A model generated the notes under the pieces. It was not told where the DNA came from. It was given only the letters and a program-made list of their open reading frames with translations, and searched no databases. A stretch of 16,634 nucleotides of DNA. It comes from JBDLSY01 sp043777895. Lineage in GTDB: Bacteria; Pseudomonadota; Gammaproteobacteria; Burkholderiales; Burkholderiaceae_C. This document shows, one piece after another, positions 6,833 to 13,981 of the stretch; positions within the stretch are counted from its first letter, which is position 1, and each line of letters opens with the position of its first letter. The translations under genes were made by a program, and so were the position numbers. The DNA lies in NCBI GenBank assembly GCA_043777895.1, contig JAYWHD010000157.1, positions 1 to 16,634 of the forward strand, read 5' to 3'.

Positions 6833-9800
6833 ATGTCTGCTCCCACTCACGCTTTTGTTCATTTACGTCTGCACAGCGAATTTTCAGTACAAGATGGTTT
6901 GTTACGCATTAACGAAGCCGTTAAATTAGCCGCTCAACAGGATCAACCTGCTTTAGCCCTTACTGATTTAAGCAATTTATTTGGCTATATTAAATTTTAT
7001 AAGGCAGCCAGGCAAGCGGGTATCAAGGCTATTTGTGGCACTGATGTATGGATTAGCAATGCCCGTCAGCGCGACCACGCAACACGTTTATTAATATTAG
7101 TTCGCAATAATACAGGTTATTTACAATTAAATAGCCTAATTACCCGTGCATATCTTGAAAATGCCTGGAAAGGTCGCCCAGAAATTAATGCAGATTGGCT
7201 AACGCCTGATACAACCTCTGGATTAATGGCTTTAAGCGGTGGATTACAAGGTGAAATAGGTACAGCCATTATGGCTGGAGCAGATTTTGACACATTAGAT
7301 TCATTGGCACAGTCTTGGCAGGCACGGTTTGCTAAAGCTAATTCTGTTGGATTTTTTATTGAATTGCAACGAGACAGCCAACACATCAATGCCCCCGTTA
7401 ATGCGTATACGCGGCATGCAATTGCCTTAGCACAACGTACACAATTACCTGTGGTTGCGACACATGCAATTCAATTTGCTTATAAGACTGATTATGATGC
7501 CCATGAAGCCCGCGTGTGTATTTCAGCGGGTGAAATGTTGGCTGATACTCAACGTATACGGCGGTTTTCACCTGACCAATATTTTAAATCTACCGCAGAA
7601 ATGCAAATATTGTTTGCCGATACTCCAGTTGCTTTAAGCAACACATTAGTGATTGCAACGATGTGTAACCTGACTTTATCGCTGGGTAAACCACAATTAC
7701 CCGTGTTTCCTACCCCTGAAGGTTTATCGGTAGAAGCATTTTTAGCTTTAGAAACGCAACACGGTTTAAATAAACGCTTACATCGCTTATATCCAAATGA
7801 AGCTATTCGTGAAGCACAGCGTCCAAAATATGAAGCGCGACAGTCTTACGAGTTAAGCGTCATTAACGGTATGGGGTTTCCAGGTTATTTTTTAATTGTG
7901 GCTGATTTTATTGCTTGGGCTAGAACAAATGGTGTGCCTGTGGGTGCAGGTCGAGGTTCAGGTGCAGGTTCATTAGTTGCGTATGCTTTAGGCATTACCG
8001 ATTTAGACCCTTTAGCCTATGACTTATTATTTGAACGCTTTTTAAATCCAGAACGGGTATCTATGCCAGATTTTGACATTGACTTTTGTCAAGATAAACG
8101 TGGCATGGTTATTCAGTATGTTAAAAAACGCTACGGTAGTGCAGCAGTCAGTCAAATTGCTACCTTTGGTACATTGGGTGCTAAAGCGGTTGTTCGTGAT
8201 GTAGGCCGTGTACTAGATATATCTTACAATTATTGTGATAGCTTGTCTAAACTCATACCTGCTAATCCTGCAGACCCGTGGGACTTAGCCAGAACCTTAA
8301 AAGAGGAAGCACAGTTTAAACACCGCTATGACACTGAAGCTGATGCCAAATCCATTGTTGATTTATCGCAATCCTTAGAAGGCTTAACACGAAACGTAGG
8401 TATGCATGCGGGTGGCGTACTAATTGCCCCTGGTAAGTTAACTGATTTTTGTCCTTTGTATTGCCAACCAGGTAAACCAGATGATGCTATTTCACAATAC
8501 GACAAAGATGATGTAGAAGCCATTGGTTTAGTAAAGTTTGATTTTTTAGGCTTAAAAAACTTAACCGTCATTGATTATGCTATACACGATATTCGTGCAA
8601 TGTCTGATTCACACCATCAAGTTAGCCATGCTACGTTAGAACTTGACCAAATCCCGCTAGACGATGCTGCCGTACTTAATATGTTCTCTAGTGGCAACAC
8701 GGTAGCCGTCTTTCAATGTGAAGGCAGTGGTGCAAAAAAATTGTGTATGGATATGGGGGCTGATAGCTTTGATGATGTCATTGCACTGATGGCGTTAAAC
8801 CGCCCAGGACCTTTAAATAGTGGTATGGTTGATGATTATATCGCCCGTAAAAAAGAACAAACCCAAACAGGAGTCGGGCGTGATGCTTGGTATATGCTGC
8901 CTCAATTGGCTGATGTCTTGCGTCCGACTTACGGTGTTATGGTTTACCAAGAACAAGTGATGCAAGTTGCTCAAATTGTCGGTGGCTATAGCCTTGGCGG
9001 AGCCGATGTGCTACGTCGTATTATGGGTAAAAAGAAAAAAGAGGATTTAGAGGCTGAAAAACCCAAATTTTTAAATGGAGCAGCTCAAAACAATGTTGAT
9101 TCTAATACAGCTGACCGACTGTTTGATTTAATGGCAAAATTTGCTGACTATGGCTTTAACAAGTCCCATTCAGCCGCTTATGGTTTAATTTCGTATCACA
9201 CCGCGTGGTTAAAATACTATTATCCCGCTGCTTATATGGCAGCAGCATTAACTTTAGATGCAGGCAATACCGACCAATTACAAGTATTAGTAGACGATGC
9301 TAGACTACAAGGTTTAACTATTTTGCCACCTTGTGTCAATCAAAGCGTACACCGTTTTATACCGCAAGATTCTATTTATATCCGTTATGGTTTAGGTGCG
9401 TTGAAAGGTGCCGGCGAAAATGCAGCTATGGCTATTGAATCTGAACGTACACTTAACGGCGTTTACCTTAGTTTATTAGATTTTTGTACGCGCGTTGATC
9501 GCCATACCGTTAATCGGCGTGCCATTGAAGCCTTAATTCGCTCGGGTGGATTTGATAGTTTAGACACAAACCGTGCAAAACTACTGGCCAGTGTTGATGC
9601 AGCGTTAAGTGCTGCCGATGCCGCGAGTCAAACCGCAGGTCAAAATGCCTTATTTGGCACAGATGAAACACATACTTTAGATTTACCGCATTTAGATCAT
9701 ATTATTAACTGGACATTGTCTGAACGTTTACAAGAAGAAAAAATGGCACTAGGCTATCATTTTAGCGGTCATTTATTTGATGCTTATGCCGATGATGCCA

Positions 9801-10477
9801 GAGCTTTAGGGGCCATCGCCTTAAGTGACTTAAAACAACAACACACTAAAAAATTAAGTCATTTAAATACTAATACCTACGGATTTAAACAGGCAAACAC
9901 ATCAAACACATCAAATACATCAAACACAACAAACAAATCTAACCGTTCTGATGTGTGGGTATCAGGCATTGTTCGTGCAGTACGTACTCAAATAGGGCGA
10001 CAAGGAAAAATGGCTTATGTCACTTTAGATGACCGCACTGCACATATTGAAGTAGCTGTATTTAATGAACCTTTTTTAATCGCACAGGCTCTTTTGCAGG
10101 TAGATACTTTTTTGGCGATGAAAGTACGAACACTATCTACAGATACTGGCGGTATGCGTATCAGTGCGAATCAAGTCGTTAATATAGATGGCTTATGGGA
10201 ACAGTGTTGCATTCAAGTCAATATTATTTTGAAACCGAACGTCACTAAAAAGCACGAAATATATACTTTATTAACCGAACATTTATCGCCTAAAGCAAGT
10301 ACTACAGTTCATATCACTATTCAATCCAATCAAACACGCGGTATAGTTGCTATGCACCAACGTTTTAAGGTAAGCAGCAGTAGCGTAGCTAATTTGCGAC
10401 AAAATAAGTGGATTGATAGTTTTAATTTTGTTACTGGTGAAGCCAATTACATACCTGTTGTGAATGCAGATTATTAA
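6833..10477 (+). CDS. dnaE: DNA polymerase III subunit alpha
   Basis: Replicative polymerase, 1214 residues, slightly long for the family (about 1160). Domains in order: N-terminal PHP domain (FVHLRLHSEFS at 8-18, LTDLSNLFG near 43-51); polymerase palm with GAGRGSGAGSLVAY and the catalytic MPDFDIDF (411-418, two metal-binding Asp); fingers with KKRYGSAAVSQIATFGT; GLTRNVGMHAGGVLIAP; YQEQVMQVAQ; helix-hairpin-helix and internal clamp-binding peptide QNALF (937-941); and an OB fold (VWVSGIVRAVRTQ to IEVAVFNE, about 1041-1077). An Asn-Thr-Ser repeat at about 1022-1040 sits just before the OB fold and is encoded by 9-base DNA repeats; related enzymes would be expected to have a shorter linker here. 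The E. coli-like length and PHP start mark it as DnaE1 rather than an error-prone DnaE2. msbA follows after 75 bp and may be cotranscribed. Confidence 0.98.
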   Translation: MSAPTHAFVHLRLHSEFSVQDGLLRINEAVKLAAQQDQPALALTDLSNLFGYIKFYKAARQAGIKAICGTDVWISNARQRDHATRLLILVRNNTGYLQLNSLITRAYLENAWKGRPEINADWLTPDTTSGLMALSGGLQGEIGTAIMAGADFDTLDSLAQSWQARFAKANSVGFFIELQRDSQHINAPVNAYTRHAIALAQRTQLPVVATHAIQFAYKTDYDAHEARVCISAGEMLADTQRIRRFSPDQYFKSTAEMQILFADTPVALSNTLVIATMCNLTLSLGKPQLPVFPTPEGLSVEAFLALETQHGLNKRLHRLYPNEAIREAQRPKYEARQSYELSVINGMGFPGYFLIVADFIAWARTNGVPVGAGRGSGAGSLVAYALGITDLDPLAYDLLFERFLNPERVSMPDFDIDFCQDKRGMVIQYVKKRYGSAAVSQIATFGTLGAKAVVRDVGRVLDISYNYCDSLSKLIPANPADPWDLARTLKEEAQFKHRYDTEADAKSIVDLSQSLEGLTRNVGMHAGGVLIAPGKLTDFCPLYCQPGKPDDAISQYDKDDVEAIGLVKFDFLGLKNLTVIDYAIHDIRAMSDSHHQVSHATLELDQIPLDDAAVLNMFSSGNTVAVFQCEGSGAKKLCMDMGADSFDDVIALMALNRPGPLNSGMVDDYIARKKEQTQTGVGRDAWYMLPQLADVLRPTYGVMVYQEQVMQVAQIVGGYSLGGADVLRRIMGKKKKEDLEAEKPKFLNGAAQNNVDSNTADRLFDLMAKFADYGFNKSHSAAYGLISYHTAWLKYYYPAAYMAAALTLDAGNTDQLQVLVDDARLQGLTILPPCVNQSVHRFIPQDSIYIRYGLGALKGAGENAAMAIESERTLNGVYLSLLDFCTRVDRHTVNRRAIEALIRSGGFDSLDTNRAKLLASVDAALSAADAASQTAGQNALFGTDETHTLDLPHLDHIINWTLSERLQEEKMALGYHFSGHLFDAYADDARALGAIALSDLKQQHTKKLSHLNTNTYGFKQANTSNTSNTSNTTNKSNRSDVWVSGIVRAVRTQIGRQGKMAYVTLDDRTAHIEVAVFNEPFLIAQALLQVDTFLAMKVRTLSTDTGGMRISANQVVNIDGLWEQCCIQVNIILKPNVTKKHEIYTLLTEHLSPKASTTVHITIQSNQTRGIVAMHQRFKVSSSSVANLRQNKWIDSFNFVTGEANYIPVVNADY
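9895..9939 (+). repeat. 9-base tandem repeat inside dnaE
   Basis: Five 9-base units (AAACACATC twice, then AAATACATC, AAACACAAC, AAACAAATC) encode a repeated Asn-Thr-Ser pattern (residues about 1022-1036). The period is a multiple of three, so changes in copy number would keep the frame. It lies in the linker between the clamp-binding segment and the OB fold. Confidence 0.9.
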
Positions 10478-10485
10478 AAATTAAT

Positions 10486-10541
10486 CTTTAAAAAATATGC
10501 TTTAAAAAATATGCTTTAAAAAAGATGCTTTAAAAAATGGT
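10486..10541 (+). repeat. 14-base tandem repeat between dnaE and msbA
   Basis: Four successive units resemble CTTTAAAAAATATG: two are identical, the third has one change and the last is partly degraded. The array fills the gap almost to the msbA start. No GC-rich hairpin is present, so there is no visible terminator between the genes. Confidence 0.88.
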
Positions 10542-10552
10542 AAAAAATAAAA

Positions 10553-12271
10553 ATGATAAAAGATAATTCAGATTTTTTTTTAGCCCCCCCCAAAGAGCTA
10601 ACTACATTAAAACGACTAATGACTTACTACGGCAATAAAAAATGGTTGCTAAGTGTGAGTTTATTACTAATTATGGCAAGTTCAGCCACAGAAGTAGCCT
10701 TGTTATCACAAATTAAAGAGTTTATTGATACTGTATTTAGCAGTAAAAACCCTAATTTAATTTGGATTGTCCCAATGGTTTTAGTAGCAGCATTTACACT
10801 ACGGGGCATTTTAATGTTTGCAGCCAGTTATATTAATCAATGGCTATTACACGCGGCTACAGCCGCTCTTCGCCAGGATTTATTTGCTAAATTACTACAT
10901 TTACCTGATACCACATTTAAACAAGAACGGTCGGCAACTATACTGGCTAAATTTACAACTGATGCAAATAATGCACTAGCCAGCCTAACAGAATTGATTG
11001 TGACTTGTGTCCGTGAAGGGGCTTTAATTGTTGGTATTGTGGCTTATTTATTATGGCTAAATTGGCAATTAACTGTGGTAGTGATGATTACTTTGCCACT
11101 TGCAGGCTGGGTGGCACGGCTTTTTAGTAGCCACTTACGTAGTATTGCTAAACAAACACAAGACAATAATGTGCTAATGATTGGAGCAGTTAAAGAAGCT
11201 ATTGCTGCCCAACGTATAATAAAAGTTCATGAAGCGTATCATTTTGAGGCAAGTCGTTTTTCCAATCTAATTTTAAAATTACGCCATTTAGGTATGCACA
11301 GTACGATTGCTGCCGCCGCTACAGCCCCTGTTACTCAAGTGATTGCGGCTTTCGGTGTGGGTATAGTGATGGCATTAGCTATTTATCAAAGCCAACAATA
11401 CCCTCAAGGTTTAACAGCTAATAATACCGTTACAGCAGGTGTATTCACAGCATTGTTAAGCAATATGATTCATTTATTTCAGCCACTTAAGCAGTTAGCG
11501 AATATTAATGGGGCTTATGCCCGCACAATAGCAGCAGCCAATAGTGTTTTTGATTTTTTAAATCAACTAGATGAACGCAGTGATAGTGGTCAATTACTGA
11601 TACCCGCTGCTCCTTTAATTATTGAACTAGACACGGTTAGTTTGCAGTATTCTGACAGTGATACTTTAGCGTTAAATGGCGTTAGTTTTACCTTAGCTGC
11701 GGGACAAACTACTACTTTATTAGGCCATAGTGGTAGTGGTAAAAGTAGTATTGCTGCACTATTACCCCGTTTAATGGACGTTAGTAGCGGTGAGATTCGT
11801 ATTAATAACATACCTATTAAACACTTTTGTTTACATGATTTACGTAAAAATATAGCAATTGTGACGCAAGAATCAGTATTGGTCGATGATACGGTACTGG
11901 CTAATATTGTGTATGGTGATGCCGCTCCAGACCTCAATAAAGTATGGGCAGCTTTAGAGTCAGCAGGATTAGCACAGACTATACGTGAATTACCGCAAGT
12001 GTTACACACAATGATTGGCGAATCAGGTAATCGATTAAGTGGCGGACAAAAGCAACGTTTAACCATTGCCCGTGCATTTTATAAAAATGCCCCTATATTG
12101 ATTTTAGATGAAGCGACCAGTGCTTTGGACACCGATAGCGAATCACACATACAACACACTTTAAAAGGTTTACAAGCGGGACGAACCTGTTTAGTGATTA
12201 CCCACCGCTTACATACCATTGATGAAACATCACACGTCATTAAACTAAGTGCGGGACGAATTGCCAGTTAG
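10553..12271 (+). CDS. msbA: Lipid A/phospholipid flippase, ABC half-transporter MsbA type
   Basis: A 572-residue ABC exporter half-molecule that would work as a homodimer in the inner membrane, flipping core-lipid A for outer-membrane assembly. The transmembrane part spans about 30-330, with hydrophobic segments near 31-53, 69-92, 150-170, 171-192, 255-280 and 293-310. The nucleotide-binding domain has Walker A GHSGSGKSS (391-399), Q-loop Gln439, signature LSGGQ (495-499), Walker B ILILDE (515-520), D-loop SALD (523-526) and switch His551. All catalytic residues are intact. Assignment to MsbA rather than another lipid or peptide exporter rests on overall length and similarity, plus the dnaE neighbourhood, so it is probable and not proven. 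Codons 7-13 contain T9 and C8 homopolymers, and Met23 is a possible second start before the first helix. The Shine-Dalgarno is poor. Confidence 0.9.
   Translation: MIKDNSDFFLAPPKELTTLKRLMTYYGNKKWLLSVSLLLIMASSATEVALLSQIKEFIDTVFSSKNPNLIWIVPMVLVAAFTLRGILMFAASYINQWLLHAATAALRQDLFAKLLHLPDTTFKQERSATILAKFTTDANNALASLTELIVTCVREGALIVGIVAYLLWLNWQLTVVVMITLPLAGWVARLFSSHLRSIAKQTQDNNVLMIGAVKEAIAAQRIIKVHEAYHFEASRFSNLILKLRHLGMHSTIAAAATAPVTQVIAAFGVGIVMALAIYQSQQYPQGLTANNTVTAGVFTALLSNMIHLFQPLKQLANINGAYARTIAAANSVFDFLNQLDERSDSGQLLIPAAPLIIELDTVSLQYSDSDTLALNGVSFTLAAGQTTTLLGHSGSGKSSIAALLPRLMDVSSGEIRINNIPIKHFCLHDLRKNIAIVTQESVLVDDTVLANIVYGDAAPDLNKVWAALESAGLAQTIRELPQVLHTMIGESGNRLSGGQKQRLTIARAFYKNAPILILDEATSALDTDSESHIQHTLKGLQAGRTCLVITHRLHTIDETSHVIKLSAGRIAS
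10573..10591 (+). repeat. Adjacent T9 and C8 homopolymer tracts in msbA codons 7-13
   Basis: Nine T (10573-10581), then AG, then eight C (10584-10591), encoding the Phe-Phe-Leu-Ala-Pro-Pro region. A run of eight C is rare in such AT-rich DNA. Loss or gain of one base would frameshift the gene after about a dozen codons. Confidence 0.9.
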
Positions 12272-12344
12272 ATATTTATAAATTAAAATAAATTAAATAC
12301 TTATAAAAAATCTATAAACATTAAAAAAAACCTATAAATAAAAT

Positions 12345-12833
12345 TTATGAGTAAAGTGTCACTCTTTTTTTAAGCATATCCAACAACCCACTGCAAGCAT
12401 CTTCTAATAAATCAAAAGCCTTTACAAAGCCATCGTTGCCACCATAATAAGGATCTGGTACAACGGCTTCCTCGCTATCACCCGCATAACGCATAACCAG
12501 CTGGATTTTGTGTTTATGAATTTTTGGTGCTTGCTGTTGCAACAGTGCCTGTATATCCCAATCCATTGCTAATATATAATCGTAGTCCATATAATCATCG
12601 GCTACTATTTGACGCGATACAATGTTTGTCATGTCAACAGACCGTTTTTTTGCAACCGTCAATACGCGTGGATCAACTAATTCACCCACGTGATAAGCGT
12701 GCGTTCCCGCCGAATCGCACTCAATTAAATGGTCTAAATTGGCATTTTTGACTAAATGGCGAAAGATACCTTCAGCAATTGGGCTGCGGCAAATACTACC
12801 CATACAAACGAATAAAATTTTTGTTTTTAACAT
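12345..12833 (-). CDS. Low-molecular-weight protein-tyrosine phosphatase
   Basis: Cytoplasmic phosphatase of the arsenate reductase-like LMW-PTP family, which removes phosphate from tyrosine; bacterial members often regulate polysaccharide tyrosine kinases. From the ATG at 12833 the protein has 162 residues, normal for the family. The P-loop is VCMGSICRSP (9-18) with nucleophile Cys10 and Arg16 in CX5R, and the general acid is Asp127 in VPDPYYGG. I chose this start because AAGGA lies just upstream with good spacing and the protein then begins MLKTKILFVC, as usual. A longer frame to 12896 would add 21 atypical residues. The P-loop Asn found in most members (GNICRS) is Ser here. No kinase or capsule gene is near, so the substrate is unknown. 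It converges with msbA, 73 bp apart. Confidence 0.94.
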   Translation of the reverse strand: MLKTKILFVCMGSICRSPIAEGIFRHLVKNANLDHLIECDSAGTHAYHVGELVDPRVLTVAKKRSVDMTNIVSRQIVADDYMDYDYILAMDWDIQALLQQQAPKIHKHKIQLVMRYAGDSEEAVVPDPYYGGNDGFVKAFDLLEDACSGLLDMLKKRVTLYS

Positions 12834-12840
12834 TATGGCT

Positions 12841-12847
12841 ATCCTTA
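12841..12847 (-). promoter_or_regulatory. Ribosome binding site of the phosphatase gene
   Basis: Read on the minus strand, AAGGAT lies about 7-8 bases before the ATG at 12833. It is the clearest Shine-Dalgarno sequence in the window and decides in favour of the inner start over the ATG at 12896. Confidence 0.7.
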
Positions 12848-13027
12848 AAAAATACATTAAATTTGTTAAATAATTGGTGTTTGTGTTGCACTGCAATATA
12901 AAACAAACCGTCCACAGTTTACTAAGACTGATGTTTTAAAAGCAAGTATTTTTTAATATATTTTAATATTATTTTTTAATACTATTTATAATTTATTAGT
13001 ATTTATAATTATTTTTAAGCCCTAAAA

Positions 13028-13097
13028 CTTAGAATCAGGATTTTCAGAATTTAAACTTGTTCAAGATATTTAGGCGGTTTTAAATCCTGATTCTAAG
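13028..13097. repeat. Palindromic element with perfect 16-bp arms
   Basis: CTTAGAATCAGGATTT at 13028-13043 is the exact reverse complement of 13082-13097, with a 38-base loop between. The loop repeats part of the arm theme (GATTTTCAGAATTTAAA). It begins 23 bp beyond the Nudix gene's stop on the minus strand, so it could act as a transcript-end hairpin, but no T-run follows on that strand. A diverged relative lies at 15645-15704. This suggests a dispersed REP- or MITE-like element rather than a simple terminator. Confidence 0.8.
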
Positions 13098-13120
13098 CAG
13101 TGTTTATATAACAGACTTTT

Positions 13121-13900
13121 TTAAAGTGATTTACTATTTTCTACAACAATACCTAATGCACCTGATGCCCTAGCAAGGCTTAAAGCAAAGTTTGGCCCTA
13201 GGTCTAAATGACTGATATCAACAAATACAGGTACATTTACATCAAGTAACTGTTCACTTAAATCCCCCCAGTTTTCTAAGGCACGTATTACTACAAAATC
13301 ACAGCCTAATTGATAGGCGATACTGATGTCATTAATGGTATTAACTTCAGCACTAAGCCAAAAAGTATCATTTTTACGCACAAATTGGTCTTTATAAGCA
13401 TTTAATAAGGACGGGTACTGCCAATGTATTGCTACCAACACAGAAGGTACTGCAAGATTACTAAAATTAGTATTAGTTTTATATAAAATACTAGGCAGCT
13501 GCAAAGCTTTTAAAACAGGCAATGCAGCAGGTAAAAAAGGTTGGGGCGGTTTATTGGCATAACCCCATTGAAACGCTTGATTTTCTAAGGCAGTGACCTC
13601 ACCTGTAAATGAAAATACATTACAAGTATGTAACTTAACTTGGGCATGACTATACTCATAATCTTGATGTAACCACAGCGTGCAGTCTAGTATTTGAATA
13701 CCTAATTCTTCGCGTAACTCTCTGGACAAAGCCAGTGTTATCGTTTCGTCTTTTTCTAATTTTCCCCCTGGAAACTCCCACCATCCCGCATAAGGTTTGC
13801 CTATAGGACGTTGAGCAAATAAAATTTGCCCATGTTGGTTATGTACGACACCTACCGCAACGTGTATCGGTTTGGTTTCATTCAAAGAATTTTTTTTCAT
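13121..13900 (-). CDS. Nudix hydrolase (MutT-like) with reduced thiamine-phosphate-synthase-like tail
   Basis: Probably removes oxidised dGTP from the nucleotide pool. From the ATG at 13900 it has 259 residues. The Nudix domain (about 10-130) carries a perfect box: Gly46 to Ile68, GX5EX7RELREELGI, preceded by GKPYAGWWEFPGGK, which is typical of MutT. Residues about 150-259 resemble, weakly, the TIM-barrel thiamine phosphate synthase domain fused to MutT in many proteobacteria (WLSAEVNTINDI, LGCDFVVI, VPVFVDIS, ASGALGIV). The fused form is usually about 310 residues, so roughly a third of the barrel seems missing, and no thiazole or pyrophosphate site is evident. An in-frame ATG at 13924 would add eight residues encoded in repeat DNA; I prefer 13900. 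Eight A residues directly follow this ATG. zwf lies upstream on the same strand across an 81-bp repeat-filled gap. Confidence 0.88.
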   Translation of the reverse strand: MKKNSLNETKPIHVAVGVVHNQHGQILFAQRPIGKPYAGWWEFPGGKLEKDETITLALSRELREELGIQILDCTLWLHQDYEYSHAQVKLHTCNVFSFTGEVTALENQAFQWGYANKPPQPFLPAALPVLKALQLPSILYKTNTNFSNLAVPSVLVAIHWQYPSLLNAYKDQFVRKNDTFWLSAEVNTINDISIAYQLGCDFVVIRALENWGDLSEQLLDVNVPVFVDISHLDLGPNFALSLARASGALGIVVENSKSL

Positions 13901-13904
13901 AAAA

Positions 13905-13976
13905 ATATAAAAATATAAAAACACAGAAACACAGAAACACAGAAATATAGAAATATAGAAATATAGAAATATTAAA
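13905..13976. repeat. 8-base tandem repeat between zwf and the Nudix gene
   Basis: Nine consecutive 8-base units: ATATAAAA twice, ACACAGAA three times, ATATAGAA three times, then a decayed ATATTAAA. The blocks of identical variants point to local duplication. The array lies 4 bases from the Nudix ATG at 13900, and the alternative ATG at 13924 lies inside it. Confidence 0.92.
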
Positions 13977-13981
13977 AATAA

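Noticed and set aside
9895..9939. Possible CRISPR array
   Set aside because: Units are contiguous 9-mers with no spacers and are translated in frame within dnaE.
10478..10552. Frameshifted or split gene between dnaE and msbA
   Set aside because: Both flanking genes are full length with intact ends; the gap is only 14-base repeats.
11590..12066. 158-codon open frame on the minus strand inside msbA
   Set aside because: It lies opposite the intact nucleotide-binding domain of msbA, has no recognisable motif, and reads as an antisense shadow.
12272..12344. Bidirectional terminator between the convergent msbA and phosphatase genes
   Set aside because: A/T tracts are present, but no stable GC-containing hairpin can be drawn.
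12834..12896. N-terminal extension of the tyrosine phosphatase (start at 12896)
   Set aside because: The extra 21 residues are atypical and a good ribosome site precedes the inner ATG at 12833.
13905..13976. Possible CRISPR or iteron-type origin
   Set aside because: The units are simple 8-base A-rich repeats without spacers, DnaA boxes or a nearby replication initiator gene.
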